Shown: positions 3,914 through 6,248 of the stretch, one piece after another
How positions within the stretch are numbered: the first letter of the stretch is position 1
How the letters are laid out: each line of letters starts with the position of its first letter
NCBI GenBank assembly: GCA_012520835.1
Contig: JAAYNN010000139.1
Span: 1-6,248 of the forward strand
Length of the DNA: 6,248 nucleotides
From: Dehalococcoidales bacterium
GTDB taxonomy: Bacteria; Chloroflexota; Dehalococcoidia; Dehalococcoidales; UBA5627
Direction of reading: 5' to 3'
The notes under the pieces: generated by a model
Told to the model about the DNA's origin: nothing
Databases searched by the model: none
What the model saw: the letters and a program-made list of their open reading frames with translations, nothing else
Position numbers and translations under genes: made by a program

Positions 3914-6248
3914 TCAGCTTTGTTCCGCGATATCCTTCTTTGCCCAGAAGCGTGAAATCTCATCGGATAGCAATTTATGCTCTTCTTCCTTAAGACCCGG
4001 GTCTTTTTCAAATAACAGGTTAGCCTCGCGGCGTGCCATTTCGAGCAGGGCGGTGTCGGAAATCCTGGCCATCCGGAGGTCGGGGATGCCGCTCTGGCGC
4101 GTGCCAAAAAATTCACCGGGGCCTCTCAGTTTGAGGTCTTCCTCAGCCAGCAGAAAACCGTCCTGTACACTCTCGATAATTTCCAGCCGGTTTTTAGCGA
4201 TTTCCGATGGATTTTCAGCCAGCAGCATGCAGTAGCTCTGCTCTTTACCTCTGCCTACTCTTCCGCGGAACTGGTGCAACTGCGAAAGCCCGAAACGATC
4301 GGCGCTTTCAATCATCATGACCGTAGCGTTGGGGATATCGACGCCCACTTCGACAACCGCTGTGGAAACCAGAATATCCAGTTCGCCTGAGCGGAAGCGT
4401 GACATAACATCATCTTTATCGGCTGAAGACATGCGCCCGTGTAAAAGTCCCAGCCTCAAAGATGGAAAGACCTCTGCCGAAAGATATTCGAATTCACCGG
4501 TAGCAGCCCGTGCCTGTACCGCTTCCGATTCCTCGATAAGGGGGCATATAATGAAAGCCTGCCTGCCTTCGGCAACCTGCTTGCGAATAAAGTTATAGGC
4601 TTTTGCTCTTTCCTGCGGTGTCAGCCACTTCGTTTTAATGGTTTGCCTGCCGGGCGGCAGCTGGTCAATCACCGACAGGTCGAGGTCGCCGTAGAGAGTC
4701 AGCGCCAGTGTGCGCGGGATAGGGGTGGCGGTCATTACCAGCACGTGCGGGCTGAAGCCCTTCTTGCGCAGCGCCGACCTCTGGGTAACGCCGAAGCGGT
4801 GCTGCTCATCGACAATCACCAGCCCCAGAGATTTAAAATCGACATCCTTTTGAATCAGGGCATGCGTTCCGATAACAATATCCACCTCTCCCGAGGCGAT
4901 CGCTTTCTGCAGTTCCTGTTTCTTTTTGCCCTTGATATCGCCGATCAGGAGGGCAATTGTCAGTGGTTTGTTCAGGACGCCGCTATAAGTATGCAGATAG
5001 TCTTTCTTTGAAAGCGCTTGCCCGCCCATTGCCAACAGATTGCATATGCTGGCAAAGTGCTGCCCGGCCAGGATTTCAGTTGGAGCCATGAAGGCGCCCT
5101 GAAACCCGTTATCGACTGCTGCAATCAATGACGCCATAGCAACAACGGTTTTGCCGCTGCCGACTTCTCCCTGTAGCAGCCTGGACATCGGAACGGTTTT
5201 TTTCAGATCCTCCAGTATCTCGGTTGTTACTTTCTCCTGTGCAGCGGTAAATTTGAACGGCAGTGTCTGCATCCATTTATCCAGCAGTGCCGTATTTATT
5301 TTAAACGGATTGGCAGGCTGGCTGATCTGCCATCTGCGCTTTCTTGCCAGAGCACCCAGTTGCAGCAGAAACAACTCATCGAATGCCAGCCTGATTCGGG
5401 CACGGTCTTTTAGGTCCAGGCTGTCCGGGAAATGCGCCTGAGAGATAGCCTGAGGCAAATCCAGTAGCTTACAGCGTGTTCTTAATAGCTGGGGCAGGAA
5501 CTCGGCTATTTCGGGCGACCAGCGGTCGATGACTCCCTTCATCATCTTCCTCACGGTGCGCGGATAGAGCCCTTTAGTCAACGGATAAAGCGGAACCAAC
5601 CTTCCGGTATGAACCAGTTCTTTATCTTCCAGCACCTCCCATTCAGGTGATTCGAATACCGGCTGGTCCTTGAAAATATTTATACGTCCGCTGATTACTA
5701 TCTGCTGATTGGTAGAGAGTTGTTTTACGATATACGGGTTATTGAACCAGACCACACGCACATTTCCCGTTTCATCACCGACGATGGCTTCGGTACTGCG
5801 GCGGTTGCCAAGCCTGACCTCACGTACCTGCCAGACATTAGCGATAATGGTCTCCTCGACTCCGGTATTAAGCTCCGAAATGGTTTTTCGCTGGCTGTAA
5901 TCGAGGTGGCGGTACGGAAAGTAATACAGTAAATCCCTGATGGTGGCTGCCCCCAGCTTATTAAACTTAGCAGCTACAGCGGTGCTGACGCCTTTGATGG
6001 TGGTTATCGAAGCATTCAGGTCCAGCCCTTGCGCTGTTTTTAGAGAAGGTTTCCTTTTGGATTTAACAACCTGCACAGGCGCAGATTCAGGCGGCTTTGT
6101 CATCTTTTTTAGAGGCAGAGCCTCGTATTCATCGACAAACGCCAGTATCTGATCGATTTTAGTTTTGCGCTGCTCTTTATCAAGCTGTGAATAGCTGCCT
6201 TTATCCAGTTGAAGCTGCTTAAATTTCTTTAAAACAGACGGCTTATTA
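3914..6248 (-). CDS. recG: ATP-dependent DNA helicase RecG (N-terminus off the right edge)
   Basis: RecG remodels stalled replication forks and branch-migrates Holliday junctions. Residues below are counted from the Met at 6103. A helix-hairpin-like GVSTAVAAKFNKLG (38-51) leads into DLLYYFPYRHLDYS. The OB-fold wedge domain covers about 75-165. The helicase motifs are Walker A GEVGSGKT (312-319), motif II DEQH (432-435), motif III MTATPIPRT (457-465), motif V STAVVEVGVDIP (580-591), motif VI QFRGRVGRG (611-619) and the TRG-type segment DLKLRGPGEFFGTRQSG (656-672). The protein ends at TGA 3914-3916. The frame stays open for 48 more codons from 6103 to the window edge, with no ATG, GTG or TTG and no ribosome binding site before the Met. 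That upstream part encodes a plausible helical segment (DKEQRKTKIDQILAFVDEYE), consistent with the N-terminal extension found in some RecG proteins. The gene is therefore annotated as partial. Confidence 0.96.
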   Translation of the reverse strand, partial: NKPSVLKKFKQLQLDKGSYSQLDKEQRKTKIDQILAFVDEYEALPLKKMTKPPESAPVQVVKSKRKPSLKTAQGLDLNASITTIKGVSTAVAAKFNKLGAATIRDLLYYFPYRHLDYSQRKTISELNTGVEETIIANVWQVREVRLGNRRSTEAIVGDETGNVRVVWFNNPYIVKQLSTNQQIVISGRINIFKDQPVFESPEWEVLEDKELVHTGRLVPLYPLTKGLYPRTVRKMMKGVIDRWSPEIAEFLPQLLRTRCKLLDLPQAISQAHFPDSLDLKDRARIRLAFDELFLLQLGALARKRRWQISQPANPFKINTALLDKWMQTLPFKFTAAQEKVTTEILEDLKKTVPMSRLLQGEVGSGKTVVAMASLIAAVDNGFQGAFMAPTEILAGQHFASICNLLAMGGQALSKKDYLHTYSGVLNKPLTIALLIGDIKGKKKQELQKAIASGEVDIVIGTHALIQKDVDFKSLGLVIVDEQHRFGVTQRSALRKKGFSPHVLVMTATPIPRTLALTLYGDLDLSVIDQLPPGRQTIKTKWLTPQERAKAYNFIRKQVAEGRQAFIICPLIEESEAVQARAATGEFEYLSAEVFPSLRLGLLHGRMSSADKDDVMSRFRSGELDILVSTAVVEVGVDIPNATVMMIESADRFGLSQLHQFRGRVGRGKEQSYCMLLAENPSEIAKNRLEIIESVQDGFLLAEEDLKLRGPGEFFGTRQSGIPDLRMARISDTALLEMARREANLLFEKDPGLKEEEHKLLSDEISRFWAKKDIAEQS

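Noticed and set aside
3901..6152. Plus-strand and alternative minus-frame ORFs overlapping recG
   Set aside because: They are shadows of the helicase gene, without their own motifs or initiation signals.

Overview
The window looks like bacterial chromosome. It holds two housekeeping genes, argS (arginyl-tRNA synthetase) and recG (branch-migration DNA helicase), plus a small stand-alone Lrp/AsnC ligand-binding protein. An AT-rich accessory stretch with decayed genes sits at the left end, and a dense patch of short palindromic repeats lies between argS and recG. Three things suggest an uncultured Chloroflexota, probably Dehalococcoidia: the texture of the ArgS and RecG proteins, an orphan RAM-domain gene beside argS, and the repeat types. 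This is inference from remembered family patterns, not from a search.

Positions 1-960, accessory region. The window opens in the last 82 codons of a DUF4143-type AAA ATPase whose start lies off the left edge. About 260 bp with no convincing gene follows, containing an 11-bp tandem duplication. Next comes an isolated piece of the amino-terminal, Walker-A part of a second ATPase of the same family, without a start codon and cut off after about 38 recognisable codons. A small AT-rich ORF of unknown function (702-953) follows, with a good ribosome binding site.

Positions 967-3248, argS block. Two nearly identical 81-bp copies of a MITE-like element with imperfect terminal inverted repeats lie in the same orientation on either side of a convergent gene pair. 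The RAM-domain gene (+) is driven by an exact-consensus TTGACA-N17-TATAAT promoter. argS (-) starts at TTG behind an extended -10 promoter. The stop codons of the pair are only 7 bp apart.

Positions 3249-3913, intergenic region. About 190 bp is AT-rich and featureless. The rest is a mosaic of inverted repeats, three of them perfect palindromes sharing a CCCGAY-NN-RTCGGG core, together with degraded copies of common GTCAT...ATGAC and CCTTCGACA-GCTCAGG intergenic repeats.

Positions 3914-6248, recG (-). The helicase is complete at its C terminus. Its reading frame stays open upstream of the first Met (6103) to the right edge, so the gene is amino-terminally truncated by the window rather than starting at that Met.

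I see no clear new system. The points most worth checking are the paired MITE-like element, the unidentified small protein and the palindrome family.
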